Positions 8,297 to 15,287 of a stretch of 18,293 nucleotides of DNA are shown in pieces; position 1 is the first letter of the stretch; every line of letters starts with the position of its first letter. The notes beneath the pieces were generated by a model that was given only the letters and a program-made list of their open reading frames with translations, had not been told where the DNA came from and did no database searches. Both the position numbers and the translations under genes were made by a program. The stretch is taken from the NCBI GenBank assembly GCA_944391275.1, contig CALXSZ010000020.1, positions 1 through 18,293 on the forward strand, written 5' to 3'. Source of the DNA: an uncultured Syntrophomonadaceae bacterium (GTDB taxonomy: Bacteria > Bacillota > Syntrophomonadia > Syntrophomonadales > Syntrophomonadaceae).

Positions 8297-8638
8297 TTAC
8301 CTCCCGTTTCTCTTAATTTTCACTGAAACATATTCGGGATACTGTTCTTGTATCATTTTTAATCCAGTTCGCAACGCTCTCAATAAAATTTCAGCCTTTT
8401 CTTGTTCTTCTTTGGATAAGGATTCCAGTATTTGAACGCTCAAAAAACCCTTTTGCAGCTTCCAGCTGATACAGTCTTTCTTTTCCGTTTGTTCTAGAAG
8501 AGCCGCCAAGATGGTTTGTGTAAGCGCGGAAACAGCCGCGCAAACAATGTCATATCCCTCTTCATCATATTCGGCATGTCCTTCTGAACAGAACCCCATC
8601 CATTTTTTATTTTGCTTAAAAAAAGTAATTTGAATCAT
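8297..8638 (-). CDS. prp: Ribosomal-processing cysteine protease Prp
   Basis: Small cysteine protease that removes the N-terminal extension of L27, a step shown to be essential in Staphylococcus aureus. The 113-residue protein carries the family motif GHAEYDEEGYDIVCAAVS (20-37), with the catalytic pair H21 and C33. Its position between rplU and rpmA is diagnostic (YsxB/DUF464 family). It starts 5 bases after the rplU stop without a clear ribosome binding site, so translation is probably coupled to rplU; the rpmA ribosome binding site lies in its final codons. Confidence 0.94.
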   Translation of the reverse strand: MIQITFFKQNKKWMGFCSEGHAEYDEEGYDIVCAAVSALTQTILAALLEQTEKKDCISWKLQKGFLSVQILESLSKEEQEKAEILLRALRTGLKMIQEQYPEYVSVKIKRNGR

Positions 8639-8643
8639 TCATC

Positions 8644-8943
8644 TTACGATTCAATCGCTTCTATTTTAATTTTCGTATAATTTTGACGATGTCCTTGTTT
8701 GCGCCGATAATTTTTTCTTCTTTTGTATTTAAACACCACAATCTTTTTATGGCGGCCTTGTCCAATCACCTCAGCCGTCACTTTTCCAGTGCCAAACGTC
8801 AAATTTCCTTCATCGTCTACAACCATAATAACCTTATCTAATACAACTTTTTCTCCGTCCTGCGCATCGAGCTTCTCTACCTTCAATACGTCCCCAACGG
8901 CCATTTTATACTGTTTTCCACCGGTTTCCACTACTGCATACAT
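8644..8943 (-). CDS. rplU: Large ribosomal subunit protein L21
   Basis: 50S subunit protein binding 23S rRNA. The start MYAVVETGGKQYK and the tail RRKNYRRKQGHRQNYTKIKI identify L21. Length is 99 residues from the ATG at 8943, which gives the usual family N-terminus. An in-frame ATG at 8952 (adding MKV) is also possible: the GGAGGTG site is 12 bases from the first and only 3 from the second, so spacing does not settle it. First gene of rplU-prp-rpmA, preceded by a promoter and a structured leader that probably mediates autoregulation. Confidence 0.95.
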   Translation of the reverse strand: MYAVVETGGKQYKMAVGDVLKVEKLDAQDGEKVVLDKVIMVVDDEGNLTFGTGKVTAEVIGQGRHKKIVVFKYKRRKNYRRKQGHRQNYTKIKIEAIES

Positions 8944-8964
8944 AACTTTCATGCACCTCCACAT

Positions 8965-9048
8965 TTTTTAGACTCGCTGAACAACAGGCAGACAAAATTT
9001 TGTCTTTTCAATCAGCCTGGCTCATGCGGTTGCAAAAACGCGCAACTT
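8965..9048 (-). ncRNA. Putative L21-type ribosomal protein leader RNA
   Basis: About 100 transcribed bases precede rplU. On the minus strand there is a hairpin GTTGC(8-base loop)GCAAC (9046-9029). A larger hairpin pairs CAGGC (9019-9015) with GCCTG (8989-8985) and contains the palindrome GACAAAATTTTGTC (9004-8991). A competing helix GCTGA (9016-9012) with TCAGC (8980-8976) would exclude the CAGGC stem. Position and size fit the L21 leader known in Firmicutes. Whether it matches that family's covariance model cannot be judged by eye. Confidence 0.5.
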
Positions 9049-9054
9049 TGATAA

Positions 9055-9083
9055 AGGATACCATATTTACTCATTTTCGTCAA
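9055..9083 (-). promoter_or_regulatory. Putative sigma-A promoter for rplU-prp-rpmA
   Basis: Minus strand TTGACG (9083-9078), 17-base spacer, TATCCT (9060-9055), with TG one base before the -10 box (extended -10). It lies just after the rpsU terminator and about 110 bases before rplU. Confidence 0.7.
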
Positions 9084-9100
9084 GAGAATTGAGAAAAAAG

Positions 9101-9140
9101 AAAAAATTTTTAAGCCGGAAAGAACAACCTTTCCGGCTTA
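9101..9140 (-). terminator. Intrinsic terminator after rpsU
   Basis: A perfect 12-pair stem (9140-9129 with 9122-9111) with a six-base loop. On the minus strand it is followed by AAAATTTTTT and further T-rich sequence. It makes rpsU a separate transcript from rplU. The roughly 100 bases between the rpsU stop and this hairpin hold no convincing gene. Confidence 0.9.
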
Positions 9141-9244
9141 ATTCCCCGTTTGATTTGGGTAAACATCATCATATTTGCCGCAGAAAATCATTCGGCTCCC
9201 AGCTTTTTAAACCAACAACTAACGGTCTTCATCCACTTCATCGT

Positions 9245-9421
9245 TTAGAATTTCTTCTTTTTTCTCGCAGCTTCAGACTTTTTCTTTCTTCTTACGCTGG
9301 GTTTCTCATAATGTTCATGTTTCCGAATATCCTGCATAACCCCGGAACGCTGGCAGGTACGCTTGAATCTTTTCAGAGCACTGTCCAGAGATTCATTTTT
9401 CCCTACTTTAATTTCGCTCAT
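9245..9421 (-). CDS. rpsU: Small ribosomal subunit protein S21
   Basis: 30S protein involved in initiation and mRNA binding. The 58-residue, very basic protein starts MSEIKVGKNESLDSALKRFKR and ends in a lysine/arginine-rich tail, as S21 does. The ATG at 9421 is chosen over an upstream in-frame start because GAGGGGAGGG lies 6 bases before it and it gives the family N-terminus. It has its own strong promoter upstream and its own terminator, so it appears monocistronic. The yqeY gene that often follows rpsU in Firmicutes is absent here. Confidence 0.96.
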   Translation of the reverse strand: MSEIKVGKNESLDSALKRFKRTCQRSGVMQDIRKHEHYEKPSVRRKKKSEAARKKKKF

Positions 9422-9466
9422 TTTTTTCCCTCCCCTCATTCAACCAGGCTACTTAGATACCATGTT

Positions 9467-9495
9467 ATTGTACCTCTATTAGTCCCATTAGTCAA
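9467..9495 (-). promoter_or_regulatory. Sigma-A promoter for rpsU
   Basis: Minus strand TTGACT (9495-9490), 17-base spacer, TACAAT (9472-9467), both one mismatch from consensus. The -35 box lies within 5 bases of the end of the HIT gene. Confidence 0.8.
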
Positions 9496-9497
9496 GA

Positions 9498-9848
9498 TCA
9501 ATCGGGGGACCATCCCAACGTTTTTCCTCCCAGTAAATGGTAATGCACATGCATAACCTCTTGCCCTGCATCTTTCCCGCAATTATGGATCAAACGATAA
9601 CCGTTTTCTTTTACCCCTTGGCGTTCGGCAATTTTAGAAGCCGCTAATTGGATTTTTCCCAATAATAAAGTATCGGATTCCGTTGCATCATTAAGCGTTG
9701 AAAGATGTTTTTTGGGAACAATCAAAATATGCACGGGAGCTACTGGCGCTAAATCTTTAAACGCAGCGACCCACTCATCTTCATAAACCATTTCCGATGG
9801 AATATCGTGTTGGATGATTTTACAAAATATACAATCTTGTTCGGCCAT
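9498..9848 (-). CDS. HIT family (histidine triad) nucleotide-binding protein, HinT-like
   Basis: Member of the HinT branch of the histidine-triad superfamily, small dimeric nucleotide hydrolases acting on purine nucleoside phosphoramidates. The physiological role in bacteria is unclear. The protein is 116 residues from the ATG at 9848. It shows CIFCKI (6-11) near the N-terminus, the APVHILIVPKKHL strand, and the histidine triad HVHYHLL (100-106) near the C-terminus. AAAGGAG lies 8 bases before this ATG; an upstream GTG at 9857 would overlap the ribosome binding site. It follows mtaB by 83 bases containing a weak hairpin and a TATAAT box, so it may be partly independent of the prmA operon. Confidence 0.92.
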   Translation of the reverse strand: MAEQDCIFCKIIQHDIPSEMVYEDEWVAAFKDLAPVAPVHILIVPKKHLSTLNDATESDTLLLGKIQLAASKIAERQGVKENGYRLIHNCGKDAGQEVMHVHYHLLGGKTLGWSPD

Positions 9849-9880
9849 TTCTTTCACTCCTTTGATCTTTTTTTGGTTTA

Positions 9881-9886
9881 ATTATA
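9881..9886 (-). promoter_or_regulatory. Possible -10 box for the HIT gene
   Basis: A perfect TATAAT on the minus strand, 33 bases before the ATG, in the gap after mtaB. There is no good -35 match at normal spacing, so this is tentative. Confidence 0.35.
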
Positions 9887-9913
9887 TTGAAAAATATCAG
9901 GAGAACAAACGAT

Positions 9914-9934
9914 AAAAATGATTCTGCGGAATCA
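9914..9934 (-). terminator. Weak hairpin/terminator at the mtaB stop
   Basis: TGATTC-CGCA-GAATCA (9934-9919 on the minus strand) overlaps the mtaB TGA and is followed by five T. With only 6 pairs, mostly A-T, it may act as a partial terminator. Confidence 0.4.
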
Positions 9935-11242
9935 ATACGACACAGGAACAGCCCACGGAATTTCTTCCTGAATACGGGGCAATGTTACCGATAAAAATTC
10001 CCCCTGCACGTTTTTATCCAGATGAATCTGCGCTTCTATATATTGATCGGTTAACCCTAACCACCGATTTTCACCGATTCTTCGTTCAATTAACATCCGC
10101 AGAGGCCGCTGTTGGCATCGCTGCAAAAATTGCTGTTTTTTTTCCCGCGCCAAATTTAACAAAATACTGCTACGTTCCTGTTTAACAGCTTCTGGAATCT
10201 GATCCTGACGGCTCGCCGCCGGCGTTCCAGGACGTTTGGAATATTTAAAAACGTGTAAATCCGAAAAAGGTAACTCCTGCAAAAGCGTTTGCGTCTCCCT
10301 AAAATCCGCGTCGGTTTCCCCCGGAAACCCCACCATGACGTCCGACGTAAAAGCCGTTAAAGGAGCCATACGATCAATGATTTCAATTACTTTTCGAAAT
10401 TCTTCACGGGTGTATCTCCGATTCATTTGACGCAAAATCGCGTCGCTGCCACTTTGCAGCGGAATATGGAAATGGCAGCAAAGCCTCTCGTCTTGCGCAG
10501 CCAATCGAGCTAATTCAATCGGGAATCCGAGCGCCTCGATCGACCCCAGCCGCAAACGATAATCTCCTGGAATTTCTCTTAAAATGGTCTGTACAAGCCG
10601 CAACAAATCCCACCCAGGCAATTCCCTTCCATAATACCCAACATGAGTACCCGTCAATACAATCTCCCGGTACCCTAAATGCCGCAATTGGCGAATTTCT
10701 TCCACTACCGCCTGCGGCAGCTTACTCCTCATCGGCCCGCGCGAATAAGGAACGATGCAATACGTGCAAAAACTCTCGCAACCATCCTGTATTTTAACAA
10801 ACGCCCGGGTTCGTCGATGATGCGCCTGATATAAAATGCGCTGCGGTTTCATATCCGGGGTAATTGGCGGGCAAATAACGTTTAACGCCGTCGATGGATT
10901 TTCTATATAAGCTTCTGTCAAGGCCGCCACATTCTGTTTGACCCCATTGCCGACGACCAGATCGACTCCTTCCATCGCGGCTAGTTCTTCGGCGTCGGTT
11001 TGCGCTAAACAACCTGTTACCACTATACAAGCCTGCGGATTGTTCCGTGCAGCCCGCCGGATCATCGCCCGGGATTTCCGATCCGAAACATGGGTAACTG
11101 TGCAGGTATTAATTACATAAACATCCGGAGCCTCCTGAAAACCCACCTCTTGATATCCTCGCTGCAAAAAATCTTCTTTTATTTGTTCCGTTTCTACTTG
11201 ATTCACTTTACATCCCAAAGTGGCAAAGGCTACCGTCGGCAA
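9932..11242 (-). CDS. mtaB: tRNA (N6-threonylcarbamoyladenosine(37)) methylthiotransferase MtaB
   Basis: Radical-SAM enzyme that adds the 2-methylthio group to t6A37 in ANN-decoding tRNAs. In the N-terminal MTTase domain the three cluster-binding cysteines are at C11 (LGCKVNQ), C47 (INTCTVT) and C78 (VTGCLAQ). The radical-SAM motif CESFCTYC gives C155, C159 and C162. A TRAM RNA-binding domain fills about 370-436. I prefer the TTG start at 11242 (LPTVAFATLGCKVNQ): AGAAGGA lies 6 bases before it, it sits 16 bases after rsmE, and it gives the usual family N-terminus. An in-frame ATG at 11281 adds 13 residues, overlaps rsmE by 23 bases and has no ribosome binding site. The LGCKVNQ motif and sequence favour MtaB over MiaB or RimO. 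Confidence 0.92.
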   Translation of the reverse strand: MPTVAFATLGCKVNQVETEQIKEDFLQRGYQEVGFQEAPDVYVINTCTVTHVSDRKSRAMIRRAARNNPQACIVVTGCLAQTDAEELAAMEGVDLVVGNGVKQNVAALTEAYIENPSTALNVICPPITPDMKPQRILYQAHHRRTRAFVKIQDGCESFCTYCIVPYSRGPMRSKLPQAVVEEIRQLRHLGYREIVLTGTHVGYYGRELPGWDLLRLVQTILREIPGDYRLRLGSIEALGFPIELARLAAQDERLCCHFHIPLQSGSDAILRQMNRRYTREEFRKVIEIIDRMAPLTAFTSDVMVGFPGETDADFRETQTLLQELPFSDLHVFKYSKRPGTPAASRQDQIPEAVKQERSSILLNLAREKKQQFLQRCQQRPLRMLIERRIGENRWLGLTDQYIEAQIHLDKNVQGEFLSVTLPRIQEEIPWAVPVSY

Positions 11243-11258
11243 TGTCTTTCCTTCTTTC

Positions 11259-12014
11259 TTATTCAAGCGCGCCCATTTCATATAAAATAGCTGACGCCGC
11301 TACTAATCCCGCTGTTTCCGTACGTAAAATTCTTGGTCCTAAACGAACAATATGGATGCCGTGCCTACTGGCCGTCTCGATTTCCGCTTCGCTCCATCCG
11401 CCTTCCGGCCCAATGAAAATACTGATTCCGAAAGCCCGAATTCTCTCTTCCTCCCGTTGTAAAAGTTTTCTTAGGCTCAGTGAATGCGGCTCCGCTTCAT
11501 AAAAAAGCACATACAAACGTCTCGGATCCAACCGTCTTAAAAAATCTTCCCACATTTCAATCGGATAGACGTCCGGCAGCTGATTCCGTCGGCACTGTTT
11601 ACAAGTTTCCCGTGCAATACTTTCCCAACGCTGCCGTCGACTTTCGCACTTTTTCGAATCCAACTTCACAACGGTATACTGAGTTAGAACCGGCCGGATC
11701 GCGCAAATCCCAACTTCAACACTTTTTTGTATAATCCAATCCATTTTATCGGCTTTTGCAACACTCTGAACCAACTCCAGATAAACGGGAATTTCCCGAT
11801 CCACTTTCCGACAACAAATAATTTTCCCTGTTACTCGTTCAGGACGTACATCGCAAAGTTGTATATCATACTCCGCTCCGTTTCCATCAAAAGCCATAAC
11901 ATGTTGGTTGGAGCGTAAGCGCAATACGCTGCAGATATGTCGGCTTTCTTTTTGATCCCAAATAACATCGTTGTCTCCAGAAAAACAACTCGCTTTTAAA
12001 TAGAAACGGTGCAT
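11259..12014 (-). CDS. rsmE: 16S rRNA (uracil(1498)-N3)-methyltransferase RsmE
   Basis: Methylates U1498 of 16S rRNA near the decoding site, using SAM. The 251-residue protein has an N-terminal PUA-like RNA-binding domain (about 1-70). A C-terminal SPOUT methyltransferase follows, with CRRNQLP (141-147), the knot motif IFIGPEGGWSEAE (199-211) and LGPRILRTETA (225-235). AAAGGA lies 8 bases before the ATG. It sits 24 bases after prmA and just before mtaB, in the prmA-rsmE-mtaB operon common in Clostridia. Confidence 0.95.
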   Translation of the reverse strand: MHRFYLKASCFSGDNDVIWDQKESRHICSVLRLRSNQHVMAFDGNGAEYDIQLCDVRPERVTGKIICCRKVDREIPVYLELVQSVAKADKMDWIIQKSVEVGICAIRPVLTQYTVVKLDSKKCESRRQRWESIARETCKQCRRNQLPDVYPIEMWEDFLRRLDPRRLYVLFYEAEPHSLSLRKLLQREEERIRAFGISIFIGPEGGWSEAEIETASRHGIHIVRLGPRILRTETAGLVAASAILYEMGALE

Positions 12015-12038
12015 TATCGCTTTCCTTTCGTTTCATGT

Positions 12039-12986
12039 TTATTTGACTTTATTTGCTTCAGACTGTCGAACAGCCGCGCCAATCCATTCACTATCCTCTA
12101 AAATTTCTACGATTTCCAGTCCCATTTCTTCTATTTGGTCTCGTATTTCCGGCCAACGCACGTCCAGAATTCCCGAAATAATCAAATATCCTCCCGGTTG
12201 TAAAGCGTGCGCCTCTTGCAGGGCCGGCAAGAGAAAAAGCAAAATATCCGCCGTAAGATTGGCCAAAATTAATTCGTATTGCCCCTCTTCCATGTATTCA
12301 ATGACGTTGCCTTCCACCACATGGATCTGCTCCGCCAAATGATTTTTGGCTACATTTTGCCGGCAAACCTGAACGGCAACCTCATCCAAGTCCACTGCGG
12401 TGACTTTCCGGACGCCTAATTTCGCTGCTGCAATAGCCAATATTCCCGAACCGCACCCAGCGTCCAGCGCGTTATCGCATTCAGTCCCCCATCTTTCCAA
12501 CATCTGCAAACAAAAACGAGTCGTTGGATGTACGCCGGTCCCAAAAGCCATCCCCGGATCAATTTCGATAACCACTTCATCGTCTTGGGGCGTGTACGTT
12601 TCCCAACTCGGACAAATAACGATTCTTTTTCCTTCCTTATGAACATGATAATATTTCTTCCAAGACTCCTGCCAAAGTTCCTCCGGCTTATCTTCCTGAT
12701 ATAAGAGACATTTTATTCCAAATATGCTTTCAATATCTTTTATTCGTTGTTTTAAGGTCTCTAACGGTTCTTGGTTTTCCGTAAAATAGCCTTTTACTAC
12801 GGAAAACTTTTTCCCGGAAAAATCCGGTGGAATGACTTTCACCGCCCAAGTTTCAAGAGCTGGATTGTTTTGTATATATTGGGAATCTTCTACGACAACC
12901 CCTTCACAGGCTAAATCATAAAATACATTGCTGATAGCTTCGACCGCAGCTGTGTCACAAAAAATACAATATTCTTTCCATTTCAA
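12039..12986 (-). CDS. prmA: Ribosomal protein L11 methyltransferase PrmA
   Basis: SAM-dependent enzyme that trimethylates L11 of the 50S subunit. The 315 residues comprise a substrate-recognition N-terminal domain (about 1-110) and a Rossmann-type methyltransferase. PrmA signature motifs are DPGMAFGTGVHPTT (143-156), the SAM-binding loop LDAGCGSG (174-181) and ANLTADI (242-248). The start is a TTG at 12986; no in-frame ATG or GTG lies close, and a GGAG site is 11 bases upstream, slightly far. First gene of prmA-rsmE-mtaB, with an extended -10 promoter about 50 bases before the start. Confidence 0.95.
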   Translation of the reverse strand: MKWKEYCIFCDTAAVEAISNVFYDLACEGVVVEDSQYIQNNPALETWAVKVIPPDFSGKKFSVVKGYFTENQEPLETLKQRIKDIESIFGIKCLLYQEDKPEELWQESWKKYYHVHKEGKRIVICPSWETYTPQDDEVVIEIDPGMAFGTGVHPTTRFCLQMLERWGTECDNALDAGCGSGILAIAAAKLGVRKVTAVDLDEVAVQVCRQNVAKNHLAEQIHVVEGNVIEYMEEGQYELILANLTADILLFLLPALQEAHALQPGGYLIISGILDVRWPEIRDQIEEMGLEIVEILEDSEWIGAAVRQSEANKVK

Positions 12987-13032
12987 TGAAACTCACGCTC
13001 CGTTTACAAAGATCGGCAAATGAAATATACTT

Positions 13033-13061
13033 ATTATAGCAAAGGAAAAGAAGGAAAACAA
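13033..13061 (-). promoter_or_regulatory. Putative promoter for prmA-rsmE-mtaB
   Basis: Minus strand TATAAT (13038-13033) with an extended -10 TG one base upstream. At 17 bases a partial -35 TTGTTT (13061-13056) is present. It is divergent from the promoter of the glycosyltransferase. Confidence 0.65.
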
Positions 13062-13135
13062 TAGAACTTCCCGGGGGTTCCTCGAAGAATAAAAAGATGC
13101 GTACGAGAAAATATTGAAATTTATAGCAATTGAAC

Positions 13136-13164
13136 TTGCAACACGTCAAACGCCTAGTTAAAAT
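13136..13164 (+). promoter_or_regulatory. Putative promoter for the glycosyltransferase-acyltransferase pair
   Basis: TTGCAA (13136-13141), 17-base spacer, TAAAAT (13159-13164), ending 28 bases before the ATG at 13193. The intervening 12987-13192 region otherwise holds only the divergent prmA promoter and a short GC-rich patch near 13070. Confidence 0.55.
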
Positions 13165-13192
13165 ATCGAATAAACGAACGGAAGGAACGAGT

Positions 13193-14305
13193 ATGAGTAC
13201 AACACAACAAATCTCTGCACTCGATCATACGATCGTGGTGATTCCGGCGCTGGAGCCAGATACTTCTCTGCCGAAATACGCGGCTGCCCTATTAAGTCAA
13301 GGAGCCGTACAAGTTCTGGTGGTTAATGATGGAAGCCCTCCAACTTCGGATCCTATTTTTGCCGAGCTGGAAGAAATGGATCGATGTACGGTATTGCATC
13401 ATGAATGTAATCTTGGGAAAGGCCAAGCGCTGAAAACGGCCTTTACATACATTTTGGCACACAAGGAATGGAATCAAGCAGGTATTGTCACAGCCGACGC
13501 AGATGGACAACATTCTATAAAGGACGTCTGTGCCGTCGCTCAGGCCTTGAAGCAAGAAAAGAAACGTCTGGTATTGGGTGTACGGAACTTGCGCCTGGAC
13601 AACGTTCCGACTCGCTCGAAAATAGGAAACCGGCTAACCAGCTGGGCTTTTCACATGCTTTATGGCATCCACCTAGAGGATACGCAAACGGGTTTAAGAG
13701 GGATCCCTTGGAATCTCTTAGAGTGGTGCTGTACGATCAGCGGCAGCCGGTTCGAATATGAAATGAACATGCTCATTCGAACCGCGCGTGAACATATTGA
13801 ATTATGCGAAGTGCCGATTCAAGTAATTTATTATGACAACAACGCCGTCACCCATTTGCGGACTTTTCGCGATTCCTGGCGGGTATTCCGGATTTTAATA
13901 TCCGGATTGGAATGGTATTTTATCGCGGCGGTGCTATCCGCAGCGGCAGATGTTTTTAGTTTTTGGTTATGCAGCGCGGTCATTTTTGATTCTCTGCCTC
14001 ATTCACTCGGTTACTGGTGGTCTACTCTACTTGCTCGCACGTTCTCCTCGTCCCTTAATTACACCCTGAACCGAAGTTATGTTTTTGGCAGCAACCACAG
14101 TTGGCGTACGCTGGCGAAGTATTATTTTTTGTGGCTGTGCCAGTTGCTGAGTTCCTATTTATTATTATTGGGTATGAAAGTTTTATTCCCCGGCCTGAAC
14201 ACAGTCATTGCCAAAATTCTGGTTGATATCCCATTAGCGATCGGCAGCTATCAGGTTCAAATGCATTGGGTCTTTCGGAAGGAGAAACAAAATGAAGCGA
14301 GGTAA
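13193..14305 (+). CDS. Bifunctional GT2 glycosyltransferase / GtrA-family membrane protein
   Basis: The N-terminal half (about 10-235) is a family-2 glycosyltransferase of the dolichyl-phosphate-mannose-synthase type. It has VVNDGS (43-48), LGKGQALKTAF, and the metal-binding DADGQH (102-107). The C-terminal part (about 240-360) is a GtrA-like domain with four hydrophobic segments near 241-263, 270-290, 308-330 and 338-356; LNYTLNRSYVF (288-298) is typical. Such fusions are expected to make and/or flip a polyprenyl-phosphate sugar at the membrane. Sugar and acceptor cannot be inferred. The ATG at 13193 has AAGGA 6 bases upstream; a TTG 63 bases earlier lacks this. The gene overlaps the acyltransferase by 14 bases. 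Confidence 0.88.
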   Translation: MSTTQQISALDHTIVVIPALEPDTSLPKYAAALLSQGAVQVLVVNDGSPPTSDPIFAELEEMDRCTVLHHECNLGKGQALKTAFTYILAHKEWNQAGIVTADADGQHSIKDVCAVAQALKQEKKRLVLGVRNLRLDNVPTRSKIGNRLTSWAFHMLYGIHLEDTQTGLRGIPWNLLEWCCTISGSRFEYEMNMLIRTAREHIELCEVPIQVIYYDNNAVTHLRTFRDSWRVFRILISGLEWYFIAAVLSAAADVFSFWLCSAVIFDSLPHSLGYWWSTLLARTFSSSLNYTLNRSYVFGSNHSWRTLAKYYFLWLCQLLSSYLLLLGMKVLFPGLNTVIAKILVDIPLAIGSYQVQMHWVFRKEKQNEAR

Positions 14306-14963
14306 ACTATTTACATTCAGCCGTTTTTGCGCACAATTCAAAATAGAACATTGGGACGTCGTCGGTTCTCCCCCCGAAGGCCACACTGTATTCGTATGCC
14401 ATCATTGGAATATGGCCGGTCCTGTGCTCACGTTGTACCATTTGCCCTTTTCCGTGCGCCCGTGGGTTCTCCACGTATTCACAGATAAAGTTTCTTGCAA
14501 AAATCATTATCGTGATTACACTTTTTCTCAGCGGTTTGGCCTCCCCAAATTTTTAGCGGCTTTTCTGGCATGGTGCATATCCGGTTACGTTAGCGCCCTG
14601 ATGGCCTCTATGGGCGCTATTCCTGTCTATCGGGGTTCCTTCCGGATGAAAACGACGTTTCGCGAATCCATCGCCGCTCTCAAAGAGGGAGATAGTCTAT
14701 TAATTTTCCCTGATGTGGATTATAGTAATCCCAACGCCAAAGTAGGCGAAATTTATGACGGTTTTCTGCACTTAGACCGTTTCTGGCACAAGGTCTCTGA
14801 TGCTCCGTTAAATTTTGTCCCCTTACGATTGGATCCAACGGTTCACCGCATCACGATTGGTCCTGCTTTTTGCTTTTGTCCTGAAGCCGATCCAAAAACG
14901 GAACTTATCCGTATCCGTGAATCTTTACGCGCTTTTATGAACGAGGGAATTCCGTCTTCATAA
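14292..14963 (+). CDS. PlsC-like acyltransferase homologue with altered catalytic motifs
   Basis: A 223-residue protein with the overall order of the lysophospholipid/glycerophosphate acyltransferase family. It has a His-containing motif after a short N-terminal strand (VFVCHHWNMAGP, 33-44), a hydrophobic stretch (about 86-108), GAIPVYRG (108-115) and FRESIAALKEGDSLLIFPD (123-141). The canonical HX4D is not intact: five residues after H37 and H38 are A42 and G43, although N40 is close. FPEGTRS is FPDVDYS. It is therefore either a divergent acyltransferase or a relative with another role. AAGGAG lies 7 bases before the ATG inside the glycosyltransferase gene, and the 14-base overlap implies co-translation and a shared pathway, perhaps an acylated envelope glycolipid (inference). 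Confidence 0.68.
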   Translation: MKRGKLFTFSRFCAQFKIEHWDVVGSPPEGHTVFVCHHWNMAGPVLTLYHLPFSVRPWVLHVFTDKVSCKNHYRDYTFSQRFGLPKFLAAFLAWCISGYVSALMASMGAIPVYRGSFRMKTTFRESIAALKEGDSLLIFPDVDYSNPNAKVGEIYDGFLHLDRFWHKVSDAPLNFVPLRLDPTVHRITIGPAFCFCPEADPKTELIRIRESLRAFMNEGIPSS

Positions 14964-14981
14964 AAAAAGGGGTAAACGCCT

Positions 14982-15018
14982 AACGACTGGATTGATCCAG
15001 CGTTTTTAGTATTTTTTT
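14982..15018 (+). terminator. Intrinsic terminator after the acyltransferase
   Basis: A stem of AACG plus CTGGA with TCCAG plus CGTT (14982-15004, one bulged A, TTGA loop), followed by a T-rich tract to 15018. It ends the plus-strand glycosyltransferase-acyltransferase operon. Confidence 0.8.
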
Positions 15019-15077
15019 ATTCCAACGAAAAAATTTATTCAACACTTTCATTGAACAATACAACCTTTCAAATGATT

Positions 15078-15120
15078 AAAAAATCAGCAGAACCAGATAT
15101 GCATTTCTGTTCTGCTGATT
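15078..15120 (-). terminator. Intrinsic terminator for the lipoprotein peptidase gene
   Basis: A 12-pair perfect stem (15120-15109 with 15093-15082) followed on the minus strand by six T (15083-15078). It lies about 170 bases after the stop of the peptidase gene. The T-rich plus-strand flank could also give some termination in the other direction. The 15121-15287 spacer holds only short, unsupported ORFs. Confidence 0.8.
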
Positions 15121-15287
15121 TCACTTTATTTTTACACTTTTAAAGAGATAGCATTTTCTTCCGGGAATAAGAATATATGATCATGGGATTTTTCATGTCT
15201 AAAGCCAGTCAGTATATTCATACTTCAAAAGAATGCAACCCCTTCCAAATTTCATACGTTTCTCCGTTTATTCTTTCATAAAGACCT

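Noticed and set aside
9179..9233. 17-codon ORF after rpsU (MKWMKTVSCWFKK...)
   Set aside because: Too short, no ribosome binding site, and no recognisable family; it lies in the rpsU 3' untranslated region.
15177..15281. Plus-strand 34-codon ORF (MIMGFFMSKASQYIHTS...) after the acyltransferase terminator
   Set aside because: No ribosome binding site or promoter is visible, it runs opposite to the peptidase transcript, and it overlaps another short ORF in the same spacer.
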